Below, piece by piece: positions 8,997 to 17,698 of a stretch of DNA of 64,000 nt. How positions within the stretch are numbered: the stretch's first letter is position 1; each line of letters opens with the position of its first letter. The translations under genes and the position numbers were made by a program. The notes beneath the pieces are model-generated. The model saw nothing but the letters and a program-made list of their open reading frames with translations. It had not been told where the DNA came from and searched no databases. Origin of the DNA: Candidatus Thiothrix putei. Lineage in GTDB: Bacteria > Pseudomonadota > Gammaproteobacteria > Thiotrichales > Thiotrichaceae. Location of the stretch: assembly GCA_029972225.1 (NCBI GenBank), contig CP124756.1, positions 1,408,001 through 1,472,000 of the forward strand, written 5' to 3'.

Positions 8997-9197
8997 TTAT
9001 CTTACGGCAGCGGTTCCATTATGCGCGGTGACGTCTGCGTCAATTACCTTAGCAGCCACCCCCCCGCCGCCTCCATGACTCCCACCGCCGCTACCTCCAC
9101 CACCTCCACAGCCACTAGTACCACTATCGTTGATAGTAAGCAATGAAGAAATGATCGCTAACATTACCATGCCGGTCACCAGCCATCCCCACCCCAA
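8997..9197 (-). CDS. Possible small Gly-rich membrane protein
   Basis: A 66-residue frame reads from a TTG at 9197. It encodes one hydrophobic segment (VTGMVMLAIISSLL) followed by a Gly-rich tract with a single Cys (SGCGGGGGSGGGSHGGGGG) and a short polar tail. The frame continues upstream without an ATG to a stop near 9264, and no clear ribosome site is visible. Some bacterial membrane proteins end in such Gly/Cys tracts. It could equally be a non-coding GC-rich stretch. Confidence 0.3.
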   Translation of the reverse strand: MGWGWLVTGMVMLAIISSLLTINDSGTSGCGGGGGSGGGSHGGGGGVAAKVIDADVTAHNGTAAVR

Positions 9198-9322
9198 CAG
9201 CGACCACTCTACAATAGCCCCTGCAACAGCCCCTACAAAAACGCTAGCAGGATAAAAATGGGGTTATATCTGGGTGATCCGATCCCTAGTGTTTTTTCCC
9301 TGCTTGCGAGTGCTGAATAGGT

Positions 9323-9353
9323 GCATTCGCGTATTGCCTCATGCTAGTTTCAC
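9323..9353. repeat. 31-bp direct repeat, copy downstream of the TPR gene
   Basis: These 31 bases, overlapping the stop codon of the TPR lipoprotein gene, are identical to 12670-12700 at its start. On the coding strand the unit carries a stop codon context, GAGG and an ATG-proximal leader, so here it follows the stop as if another gene of the same kind once began downstream. Confidence 0.85.
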
Positions 9354-12300
9354 AGTTTTGTTGCTTTGGCTTGTTTCAGCAATTGCTGCGTGTAGTTGTA
9401 TTTTTCCTCAAAAACCTTCGGATTTTGCTCTGCAAAAGGTTCAAGTAGTTGAACAGATTCTTGCAAGAGTGGGATGGCTTGGTTAGGTTCATTCCATTCA
9501 AGGTTTGACTTGCCGAAGGACTTCAAGGTATTCGCTACATCGGGCAGGTAGACCAATGGGTTGTCCTTGGCAAGCGCACGGTAGATGGCGAGAGCCTCCG
9601 TGTACAATGCTTCGGCCTCCTCGCGCCGCTGGCTATCATTTGCTACCAAAATGCCAAGGTTGTTAAGTACCATTGCCATATCTGGCTGATTAATTACGGG
9701 GTTGTCTTTAGCAAGCACACGGCGGATAGCGAGTGCTTCGGAGAACAATGTTTCTGCTTCCTTAAGCCGCTGGTTGTCCTCTGATACTAAGTTAGCAAGG
9801 TTGTTCAGCGTACTCGCTACATCATTTTGATATATTGTTGGGCTATCCTTGGCAAGTGTGCGGCGTATAGCGAGGGCTTCCGTATACAGGGCTTCAGCCT
9901 CCTTAAACCGCTGGCTGTCCTCTGCTATCAAGCTACCAAGATTCGTCAACGTTGTTGCTACATCCGGCTGATATACTGCTGGATTATCCTTGGCAAGCGT
10001 CCGCTGGATGGCGAGGGCTTCGCTATACAGGGCTTCAGCCTCCTTAAACCGCTGGCTGTCCTCTGCCACCAAGCTACCAAGATTGCCAAGCGTACTTGCC
10101 ACAGCAGGTTGGTACACCGATGGGCTATCTTTGGCGAGTGCGCGGCGGATGTTTAAAGCTTCCGTATACAACGCTTCTGCTTCCTTACTTCGTTGGCGAT
10201 TTTCTGATACTACATTGCCAAGGTTATTCAACGTTGTTGCTACATAAGGTTGGTATACCGCTGGATTATCTTTAGCAAGCGTGCGGCGAATGTTTAAAGC
10301 TTCCGTGTATAGGGCTTCGGCCTCCTTAAACCGCTGACCGTCTGCCACCACCAAGCCGCCAAGATTAGTTAATGTTGTCGCCACAGCAGGCAGGTGTACC
10401 GCCGAGTTATCCTTGGCAAGTGTGCGGTCGATGCCCAATGCTTCGGTGTACAACGTTTCCGCTTCCTTACGTCGCTGGCTGTCTGCTGATACTAAAATAC
10501 CCAAATTGGTTAACGTACTTGCTATCTCTGGCTGATATGTTTCTGAATTATCTTTGGCAAGTTTGCGGTAACAGTCTAATGCCTCAGTGTAAAAGGCTTC
10601 TGCTTCATTGCGTCGTTGATTGTCGGCTGTCAACAACAAACCAAGATTGTTAAGCGAGCCTGCCATATCCGGCTGATAAAGTATCGGATTTTCCTTGGCA
10701 AGCTTGCGGCGGATAGCTAGGGCTTCAGCGTACAGGGCTTCTGCTTCCTTAAATCGTTGGCTGTCTGCTGCCACCAAGATGCCAAGGTTGTTCAGCGTAT
10801 GCGCTACGTTCGGCTGGTAGGACGCTGGGTTGTCCTTGGCAAGCGTGCGGTAGTAATCCAGTGCCTCGGTGTACAGGGTTTCTGCTTCCTTAAATCGCTG
10901 GTTGTCTGCTGCCACCAAGATGCCAAGGTTGTTCAGCGTACTCGCTACATCAGACTGGTATACTGCTGGGTCGCTTTTAGCAAGCTTGCGATAGCTATCC
11001 AGTGCCTCGCGGTACAATGTCTCTGCTTGCTGATATTGATTGTTGTCTTGCAAAAAATGGGCGTAAACAAACAGGTGGTAAGGAGTACGTTCTGCTTTAA
11101 GTACTTGATCAAAATACTCACTGGTTCGTGCAATACGTTGGTCGCCTAAGCTGTAATCCTCTGCTGCTTGCTGCGCTTTTACCAACCAATCGGTTGCTGT
11201 TGCCTTAGTAGCTTGTTCTAGTAACTCCAGTGTGGAATGGTATTTACCCTCAAAAATTTTCGGGTGCTGTTTGGCTAAAGGGGCATACAGCTCGACGGCT
11301 TCTTGCAACAGTGGCAGGGCTTCAGTGGGTTCGTCCCAATCCAGATAAGCCGACCCAAAGACCCACAGTGTCTCTGCAATCTCAGGTTGGTATACCGCTG
11401 GGTCGTACTGGACAAGCGGGCGGTAAATGTCCAGTGCCTCGGTATAAAAAGCTTTGGCTTTCTCGCGTCGCTGGTTGTCCGCAGACACTAAATTACCAAG
11501 GTTATGCAGTGTGGCTGCCAAAGCAGGCTGATAGACCACCGGGTTATACTGGGCAAGCGGGCGTTGGATAGTGAGGGCTTCGGTGTACAAGGCTTCAGCC
11601 TCTTTCAACCGTTGGCTGTTGGTTGCCACCACAGTGCCAAGGTTGCTTAGCGTTGTTGCCACGGCCGGTAAGTACACATCAGGGTTGTTTTTGGCAAGTT
11701 GACGACGGATATCCAAGGCTTCACGGTACTGGGTTTCAGCTTCGTCACTCCGCTGGCTGTCTTTTTTCACCAAGTTGCCAAGGTTGTTCAGCGCGATTGC
11801 CACATCCGGCAAATACACTTCCGGCTTGTCTTCGGCAAGTTGGCGGTAGCTGACCAGTGCCTCACGAAAAAGGGCTTCGGCTTCGTCACCCCGCTGGCTG
11901 TTATTTGCTACTAAGTTACCGAGATTGCTTAGAGCCGTTGCCACTGCGTGTGCGTAAGCTGGCTGGATTGCCGTGGGCATCTGACGGTAAATGGCCAGTA
12001 CCTCGCGGTAGAGGGCTTCGGCTTCCTCGCGCCGCTGGCTATCAGCCGCTACCAAGATAGCAAGATTGTTCAGGGTCATTGCCACAAAAGATATGTATAC
12101 CGTTGGGTGCATCAGCTCTGATTGATCTGGGTCGATTACTACAAAGTCCACATCCTTTGAAACACCTTGGGCAAGTTGACGATAGTTAGTCAGTGCTTCG
12201 CGAAACAGGGCTTCAGCTTCCTCACGCCGCTGGCTGTCTGCTGATACTACGATGCCAAGGTCGCTGAGTATGCCTGCTATCGTTAGAGTGTAAGCCGCTG

Positions 12301-12673
12301 GATTGCCTTTGGTTAGCTGGCGGTAGCTGGTTAGTGCTTCATTGTAGAGGTTTTCCGCTTCCCGGTACTGATTGTTTGCTCGTAAAAATTCAGCATAGTC
12401 AAGCAGGTGTTCTGCCGTTCTGCCAGACTTGAGGACTTGCTCAAAATACTCGCTGGCTCGTGCAATGCGCTGGTCGCCTAAGCTGTAATCTACAGCCGCT
12501 TGCTGAGCTTTTGCTAGTAAGTTTTCTGCGGTTGCCTCGGTGGCCTGAGTGGTTTGTTTTGGTTCCTGTATCGCTGTTTTCTCAGATGGGGTTTTATCAC
12601 TGCATCCGTTCAGGAATGGAATCAACAACAGGAGTAGTGCCAATGGACGAAAAGAGGATATGGATGGACGCAT
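9350..12673 (-). CDS. Large tetratricopeptide-repeat lipoprotein
   Basis: The 1107-residue product has a lipoprotein signal (PLALLLLLIPFLNGCSDK; lipobox LNGC, Cys about residue 24). Almost all the rest is made of TPR units of 42-44 residues, kinesin-light-chain type, with recurring AEALYTEALAIRRTLAKDNP and VATTLNNLG patterns. Two super-blocks are visible: each opens with an AQQAA..YSLGDQRIAR segment (about residues 58 and 500) and closes with an ALPLLQE/AIPLLQE segment. This implies internal duplication of an ancestral gene of about 450 residues. TPR arrays mediate protein-protein contacts; the partner is unknown. A GAGG site precedes the ATG. The DNA shows the same period, about 126-132 bp, so copy number could vary by recombination. 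Confidence 0.88.
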   Translation of the reverse strand: MRPSISSFRPLALLLLLIPFLNGCSDKTPSEKTAIQEPKQTTQATEATAENLLAKAQQAAVDYSLGDQRIARASEYFEQVLKSGRTAEHLLDYAEFLRANNQYREAENLYNEALTSYRQLTKGNPAAYTLTIAGILSDLGIVVSADSQRREEAEALFREALTNYRQLAQGVSKDVDFVVIDPDQSELMHPTVYISFVAMTLNNLAILVAADSQRREEAEALYREVLAIYRQMPTAIQPAYAHAVATALSNLGNLVANNSQRGDEAEALFREALVSYRQLAEDKPEVYLPDVAIALNNLGNLVKKDSQRSDEAETQYREALDIRRQLAKNNPDVYLPAVATTLSNLGTVVATNSQRLKEAEALYTEALTIQRPLAQYNPVVYQPALAATLHNLGNLVSADNQRREKAKAFYTEALDIYRPLVQYDPAVYQPEIAETLWVFGSAYLDWDEPTEALPLLQEAVELYAPLAKQHPKIFEGKYHSTLELLEQATKATATDWLVKAQQAAEDYSLGDQRIARTSEYFDQVLKAERTPYHLFVYAHFLQDNNQYQQAETLYREALDSYRKLAKSDPAVYQSDVASTLNNLGILVAADNQRFKEAETLYTEALDYYRTLAKDNPASYQPNVAHTLNNLGILVAADSQRFKEAEALYAEALAIRRKLAKENPILYQPDMAGSLNNLGLLLTADNQRRNEAEAFYTEALDCYRKLAKDNSETYQPEIASTLTNLGILVSADSQRRKEAETLYTEALGIDRTLAKDNSAVHLPAVATTLTNLGGLVVADGQRFKEAEALYTEALNIRRTLAKDNPAVYQPYVATTLNNLGNVVSENRQRSKEAEALYTEALNIRRALAKDSPSVYQPAVASTLGNLGSLVAEDSQRFKEAEALYSEALAIQRTLAKDNPAVYQPDVATTLTNLGSLIAEDSQRFKEAEALYTEALAIRRTLAKDSPTIYQNDVASTLNNLANLVSEDNQRLKEAETLFSEALAIRRVLAKDNPVINQPDMAMVLNNLGILVANDSQRREEAEALYTEALAIYRALAKDNPLVYLPDVANTLKSFGKSNLEWNEPNQAIPLLQESVQLLEPFAEQNPKVFEEKYNYTQQLLKQAKATKL

Positions 12674-12700
12674 TCGCGTATTGCCTCATGCTAGTTTCAC
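12670..12700. repeat. 31-bp direct repeat, copy at the start of the TPR gene
   Basis: Identical to 9323-9353. It contains the ribosome-binding site (GAGG) and initiation codon of the TPR gene. Similarity continues imperfectly for a few bases further (CACGGTTTTG versus CACAGTTTTG). The 205 bp between here and narL show no gene. Confidence 0.85.
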
Positions 12701-12905
12701 GGTTTTGTGGTTTTGGGTTGTAATGACCAAGTAAATTAGGACAATACTTTTAAGCCTATGTCTGCCACGATTGCTTTTTTGATAAAACAACCATGCCAGT
12801 ATGGTTATACGTTTTGGATAGCAAAATGGGGTTAAATGCTCTTGCCTAGATATTAGCTCTTTTTAAATAAGCTGCATTGGTTTGGCGATAATTTATTCGT
12901 GCTTA

Positions 12906-13556
12906 CTATTCCTGCTGATCCACAAACCACACCGCTGCTTCTACCCGCGACCGCAGGTTGAGTTTGCGTAGTAAATGCTTAACGTGAACTTTGACCGTGC
13001 CTTCGGTAATGCCCAGTTCCCTCGCGACCAGTTTGTTGCTTTTGCCTGCCGCGATCCGCTCCAAAATACGCTGTTCCTGCTCGGTCAAACCGGCTTCGGA
13101 GCTGGTTTTGGGGTGAATCGCGTCGTGGCGCATGGCGTGTGCCAGCAAGTTGATCAGGCGTTCGGTCAGGGTAATCCGGCCTGCTGCCGCTTCCGCCAGC
13201 TTTTCCACCAAATCTTCGGGTTCCATTTCCTTGAGCAAATAGCCGTCTGCACCCGCACGTAACGCTGCCACCAAATCACTCGCCTGATCGGAAACGGTCA
13301 GCATCACTACCCGTGCATCGCTGCCAGAGGCTTTGATGACTTTCAACACCTCAATGCCGCTCATGTCCTTCATGTTCAGGTCGAGCAGGATCATGTCAGG
13401 GGCAAGCTCCAATGCCATGTTGATGCCCTCCTGCCCGTAGGAGGCTTCGCCGACGATGATGAAATCAGGAACCATATTGACCAAATAGCGCACGCCTTTG
13501 CGAAACAAGGGATGATCGTCCACGATCAGCAGGCTTTGCGGGGTTTCAGGCGGCAT
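12906..13556 (-). CDS. narL: Nitrate/nitrite response regulator NarL
   Basis: From the ATG at 13556 the protein has 216 residues: a receiver domain (IVDDHPLFRKGV; phospho-acceptor Asp59 in ILLDLNM) and a C-terminal LuxR-type helix-turn-helix (GLTEQEQRILERIAAGKSNK, then TVKVHVKHLLRKL). Length and Asp position match Escherichia coli NarL. AAGGA lies six bases upstream. The start lies 11 bp inside the end of narX, so the kinase and regulator are coupled. It should bind heptamers of the TACYNMT type; a perfect 7-2-7 site is present upstream of narK1. A longer frame to 13718 only shadows narX. Confidence 0.94.
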   Translation of the reverse strand: MPPETPQSLLIVDDHPLFRKGVRYLVNMVPDFIIVGEASYGQEGINMALELAPDMILLDLNMKDMSGIEVLKVIKASGSDARVVMLTVSDQASDLVAALRAGADGYLLKEMEPEDLVEKLAEAAAGRITLTERLINLLAHAMRHDAIHPKTSSEAGLTEQEQRILERIAAGKSNKLVARELGITEGTVKVHVKHLLRKLNLRSRVEAAVWFVDQQE

Positions 13557-15423
13557 GGACAATCCTTGTTTTGGGGGTGAAATCGAGTTGTACGCAAGTA
13601 CCGCCGTTCGTGCGCGGTAAATATTGCAGTATGCCATGCAAGGCGCGGGCGCGTTCGTCCATAATCGCCATGCCGTAATGGTGCAGGTTGGCGGTTTTTT
13701 GGATACCTGCGCCGTCATCTTCGATGCGCAATTGCAGGCTATTGTTATCGTCTTGGCGTTGCAACGATACCCACGCTTGGCTGGCGTGCGCGTGTTTGAG
13801 GGTATTGGATAAGGCTTCGCGCACGATTTGCAACAGGTGAATTTCTTCGTTGGGGGTCAGGTTGAGGTTGCCTAGACTGACCTCCAGCGCAATCGGCAAG
13901 TTGCCGCGTTCGGCAAATTCGGTGGTGGTTTGTGCCAGTGCCATGCCTAAATCGTCGTCTTCCATACGCAAACGGAAGGTGGAGAGCAACTCGCGCAATT
14001 GCTGGTAGGAACTGTTGAGTCCATCGCGTAATTCTTCCAACGCGGCGGTGACTTCGGTGGTATCCGCCGGATTTTTTACAGCAGTGCGCAAGCGGCTGAC
14101 TTGGATTTTCATGTACGCCAGCGATTGCGCCAAGGAATCGTGCAGTTCGCGGGCGATGACGGCACGTTCTTCCAGCAAGGAAACGCGGCGGTGCTGTTCG
14201 CTGCGTTGTTCGGAGGCAATGGTGACACCGATGTGGCGCGACAGGGCTTCCAGCAATTGCACTTGCCAGCGTTCGGCGGTGGTGTTGGCGGGGACATCGA
14301 CAGCTAACATGCCGTAGCGTTTTTCTGCATCGGTAAGCGGCATCCGCAAGATTTGGCGACCGTCGGGGAGCGTGTCCATGCGGGCGGCGTGCGGGTCGTG
14401 GCATTCGGCGCAACTGTTGGCGCGTTGGCACAGGGGGCTTTTGCCATCACTGGCGGTGGTGGCGACGACATCGCCTTGTTGGTCGTTGTCTTCTTTGAGG
14501 CAAATCGTGCCATTGCCCAAGCCCAGCACCGCTTCGGCATCTTTCAACACGTTGTGGAAAACGGCGCGGTCGGGGGCAATGCCGTGCAAACGGGTGATGG
14601 AGCGGTACAGCAAATCCAGCGAACGGTTGCTGCGGGTAAGTTCGGCGGTTTTTTGTTCGACCCGTGCTTCAAGGTCTTGGTAAAGTTTGGAGAGATCTTC
14701 TGCCATAAGGTTAAAGGCTTTTCCCAATTGCCCGATTTCGTCTTCACCGCCGAGTTCGGTACGCACTGCGAGATTGCCTTGGCGAATCTGGTCGGTTAGT
14801 CCCAATAGCCCTTTGAGCGGGGTGACGAGAATGTTATTGACCAAGTAAATGGAGAGGATGACGGCGAGGATCGTGCCAATCACGGCAACGCCTAAAATGA
14901 CCCGTAACACGAAAATTTTGGCTTCGGTGGCTTCTTCAATTTGCTTGACCAAATCATTGATGTGGGCAACGAATTGCGGGATGGCATCAAGTAACGCGGT
15001 ATCGGCGGCAGTGGTGGTGCTCGTGGTCAGCAAGGGAATGAGGTCGGGTTTGATGCGTTGTTGCCAGTCGGTTTCGACTTGCCGATACACTTGTTTGAGC
15101 GGGGTGGTTTCGTCGGCGGGCAATACGGAGAGGATCGAGTTCGCCGCCAAATCGGTTTCAAAGCGTTGGATGGCTTGCTGCAAGTCGCTGCGGTGCGTGG
15201 GGTTGGGGTCATGCAGGATGCGTTGGTAGAATGATGCCATGCGCCAGCTTTGCATCCGCAAACTTCCGGCAACGTTGATGGCTTCGCCGTTGCCTTGGGT
15301 GGTTTCCGCGACCATCCATGACGTGGACATGCCGACAATCGCCAGAACCGTGATGGCAGCGATCATCCCGCCCAGCCGTAGCAGCAAGGAATTTGGGAGT
15401 TTTTTCCACAGAATGCGGTTCAC
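13546..15423 (-). CDS. narX: Nitrate/nitrite sensor histidine kinase NarX
   Basis: With GTG at 15423 the protein has 625 residues. It has a first membrane helix, then the periplasmic P-box for nitrate (INVAGSLRMQSW), a four-helix sensor, a second membrane helix (VILGVAVIGTILAVILSIYL), HAMP, a GAF-like module, and a HisKA_3 transmitter (ARELHDSL, His near 428) with HATPase_c. It phosphorylates or dephosphorylates NarL in response to nitrate and nitrite. The GTG start overlaps the stop of the upstream AAA gene by 4 bp (GTGA). The GAF-like module contains a Cys cluster with a CAECH sequence at 14398-14412. Confidence 0.93.
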   Translation of the reverse strand: MNRILWKKLPNSLLLRLGGMIAAITVLAIVGMSTSWMVAETTQGNGEAINVAGSLRMQSWRMASFYQRILHDPNPTHRSDLQQAIQRFETDLAANSILSVLPADETTPLKQVYRQVETDWQQRIKPDLIPLLTTSTTTAADTALLDAIPQFVAHINDLVKQIEEATEAKIFVLRVILGVAVIGTILAVILSIYLVNNILVTPLKGLLGLTDQIRQGNLAVRTELGGEDEIGQLGKAFNLMAEDLSKLYQDLEARVEQKTAELTRSNRSLDLLYRSITRLHGIAPDRAVFHNVLKDAEAVLGLGNGTICLKEDNDQQGDVVATTASDGKSPLCQRANSCAECHDPHAARMDTLPDGRQILRMPLTDAEKRYGMLAVDVPANTTAERWQVQLLEALSRHIGVTIASEQRSEQHRRVSLLEERAVIARELHDSLAQSLAYMKIQVSRLRTAVKNPADTTEVTAALEELRDGLNSSYQQLRELLSTFRLRMEDDDLGMALAQTTTEFAERGNLPIALEVSLGNLNLTPNEEIHLLQIVREALSNTLKHAHASQAWVSLQRQDDNNSLQLRIEDDGAGIQKTANLHHYGMAIMDERARALHGILQYLPRTNGGTCVQLDFTPKTRIVHAA

Positions 15424-17108
15424 TTTTCTTTCACGACCTCGACATCTTCTCCATTGGTGAGTACTACCCACACGCTGAGTTTGGGAAGCACCGCAATGGT
15501 CGGTAATTGCAAATACTCGTGTACCTGCTCAATGCCTTCTTGCCGCTTGGCATTCCAACCTTCAGCTTTGGCAGATTTTTTCGCGTATTTCAGTTCGATC
15601 AAATGCTGATGTGGAACGCTATAGGGGCTGCGTTCCAGCAGTAAAATATCGGGGTAACGCTGATTCATTTCACGTTCGCTCTGGATGAAGTACACCGGAG
15701 ATTGGTAAAGCAACGTCAGTAAGAGCGTTTTGACGTGTTTTTCATCCATTTTGACAAAATCACGGTTGGACAGTAGCTGCAAAACGCCTTGCATTTCATT
15801 GATCAGCGGTTGGATGTCATCGTGCAAAGCCAGCGTTTCAATGGCTTGCAGCACCGCCTGATCAGGAATGCGGATTTGATTACGGCGTTCCAGTTCGACC
15901 TTGAAATACTGAAAGTACAGTTCGCGGATAACGTGATTGGGGATAGTAAAGACGGTCTGGGTCAAGGTGCTGCCCGCGATAGTGACAAACCCCATGTAGG
16001 CTAACAGGCTGATGAAATCGTCACGGTTGAAGGCTTTATCCAGTTCAAACTTGCGTTGTTGTTGTGCGGTTACTGTGCCTACGTTGATGAGTTCATCCAG
16101 CACTTGATAATTGGCTTCACGGTCGCCGATGTGGAATAACGCCATGATTTTACGGTAATCCGAGGCGATATTGTCATCCAACATCAGCTCAGGGTAGGCA
16201 CAACTCTCCATCCTGAAGTTATCAAGGAAATACAATACCATGTTGGCGTTGTAGACGGTTTCTGTGGCTTTGGAGTGAAAGCGGTAGCCGTTATACCAGT
16301 GCGCCATGTCACCGAGTAATGTGTCAGCATCCAGCTTGCATTGCTCAACCAGCGGTTGTAACAGGCTAATGACTTCGGTCTGGGTGAATCCCATAGCGGT
16401 GTTGAAGTCGTGGTGTAGTGAAAGGTTTTTACCGATGTTAAAACCGCTAGTTAGGCTATCAAGCATTAGCGGCGTAACGCCTGTGATGAACAGCCTGTCT
16501 ACCGTGCCGCGTTGGGTTGCCGTTTTGATGGTTTCGTAAAAACTACGCACGAACCCACCTTTGCCCATAACGCTTTGGAACAAGCCTTGGTCTTCAGCGA
16601 GGAGTGCGTTGGCAAAGTGGTCGTATTCGTCGATCAGCAGCAGGATTTTCTGGTTACTCGCCAAGGTGAACACATATTTCATCTTGTCCGCAGGTGTTTG
16701 GTAGTTTGCCAACCCCACTATTGCGGCATCCCCATAGCCGTAGCGTTCGAGAAATGCCTGCAAGTGCAGGCTGGTATTGGCATTGAAACCATTAAATACC
16801 TGTGCGTGGCTACCTGTCTCAATCCCGCTGAACTCCATGAACAGCACCTGATAGGTGTTTTTTAATGGGGTTGGGTGCTGACCGATGTAGAGCTTGCCAA
16901 ACAGCGCCGCGAATTCATCCGTGCGTTGCACATCGTAGTAATGTTCCAGCATCGAAATGAACAGGCTTTTACCGAAACGGCGCGGGCGCAACAGAAAGTG
17001 GTAGCTGCCATGATCCTCCAGCTTAGCGATGTAAGCTGTTTTGTCGATGTAGATGAAACCTTGGCTGATGACTTTCTTGAAGTTACTTTCGCCGTAGGGA
17101 GTTTTCAT
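15420..17108 (-). CDS. AAA-ATPase-like protein with PD-(D/E)XK nuclease-like C-terminus
   Basis: From the ATG at 17108 (AGGAA five bases upstream) the protein has 562 residues. The N-terminal AAA-ATPase-like domain begins KTPYGESNFKKV and has a Walker A-like RPRRFGKSLF and Walker B KILLLIDEYDHFAN. The C-terminal part (PDILLLERS, then HLIELKYAKKS) matches the PD-(D/E)XK nuclease-like domain usual in this widespread family. The family is common in Bacteroidetes and gammaproteobacteria, often in many copies; function is not established. It is translationally coupled to narX, which is unexpected for this family and suggests insertion at the head of a narXL operon. Confidence 0.82.
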   Translation of the reverse strand: MKTPYGESNFKKVISQGFIYIDKTAYIAKLEDHGSYHFLLRPRRFGKSLFISMLEHYYDVQRTDEFAALFGKLYIGQHPTPLKNTYQVLFMEFSGIETGSHAQVFNGFNANTSLHLQAFLERYGYGDAAIVGLANYQTPADKMKYVFTLASNQKILLLIDEYDHFANALLAEDQGLFQSVMGKGGFVRSFYETIKTATQRGTVDRLFITGVTPLMLDSLTSGFNIGKNLSLHHDFNTAMGFTQTEVISLLQPLVEQCKLDADTLLGDMAHWYNGYRFHSKATETVYNANMVLYFLDNFRMESCAYPELMLDDNIASDYRKIMALFHIGDREANYQVLDELINVGTVTAQQQRKFELDKAFNRDDFISLLAYMGFVTIAGSTLTQTVFTIPNHVIRELYFQYFKVELERRNQIRIPDQAVLQAIETLALHDDIQPLINEMQGVLQLLSNRDFVKMDEKHVKTLLLTLLYQSPVYFIQSEREMNQRYPDILLLERSPYSVPHQHLIELKYAKKSAKAEGWNAKRQEGIEQVHEYLQLPTIAVLPKLSVWVVLTNGEDVEVVKEK

Positions 17109-17215
17109 GGGTGTTCCTGCGTGTGGCTGCATGGGGCAATCATAGCATTTCCGCCGAAGCGTTGCTGTAGTTGCCATGCCACCTGCTTCGTAGCCAAAAC
17201 GTGCAACGGGAATGT

Positions 17216-17491
17216 ATGGCTAAGTCTGGTGAAGATAGCGAGCGCATCCAGCAAGCGATTGATAGCCAACAATTGCAAGTCATCTCCAGTGATGCCATCT
17301 CCTCTATGGTTTTGCCCCGTAGCTTAGGTGATGGGGAAAAAGAAGCCATTTGTCTGGCAATTCAACATGAAAACTCCCTGCTGATCGTGGATGACCAGCT
17401 AGCGCGTCGGCAAGCTGCGAAATTAGGGCTGACGTTTATCGGTTTGGTGCGTTTGCTGGCGATTGCCGAGCAGCAAGGTATGGTGGATTAG
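17216..17491 (+). pseudogene. C-terminal remnant of a DUF3368 PIN-like toxin
   Basis: The readable frame (ATG 17216) encodes about 91 residues, with the conserved C-terminal half of DUF3368 PIN-like proteins: LGDGEKEAICLAI, then LLIVDDQLARRQAAKLGL and GLVRLLAIA. The N-terminal half, which should carry the first catalytic Asp (VVVDTS type), is absent; the region upstream is the start of the AAA gene. No partner antitoxin gene adjoins. I read it as a truncated toxin, though a short functional protein cannot be excluded. Confidence 0.55.
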
Positions 17492-17584
17492 AAGGTGTAC
17501 CACCTCTATGCCGCCACCACCAAAATCCAATCAGAGCCTTAATGAAAATTCAAATTAAAACAGTTGCTTAGATAATTTTCCATG

Positions 17585-17600
17585 TACCACTAAAGTGGTA
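17585..17600. promoter_or_regulatory. NarL/NarP 7-2-7 binding site upstream of narK1
   Basis: The sequence TACCACT-AA-AGTGGTA is a perfect inverted repeat with a two-base spacer. Each half fits the NarL heptamer TACYNMT in the 7-2-7 arrangement preferred by phosphorylated NarL and NarP. It lies 98 bp before the narK1 start codon. A related single heptamer, TACCACC, occurs at 17498-17504. Since narX-narL is encoded divergently next door, direct activation of the nar cluster is the simplest reading. Confidence 0.8.
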
Positions 17601-17698
17601 TTTTCTATCCTTTACCCACCATTACCCCCACTAGAATCAGGAATTCATCAGCCTAGAATCACCTTGAAACCACTAACGGTTTTGTTACGAGGTGAATT

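Noticed and set aside
9350..12673. Regularly spaced DNA repeats that might suggest a CRISPR array
   Set aside because: The period is about 126-132 bp and the units encode TPR motifs in one continuous frame; there are no short identical repeats with unique spacers. No CRISPR array was seen anywhere in the window.
17540..17698. FNR/Anr box (TTGAT-N4-ATCAA) upstream of narK1
   Set aside because: I looked for it because nar operons usually have one. Only poor partial matches such as TTGCTTAGATAA occur, so no site is claimed.
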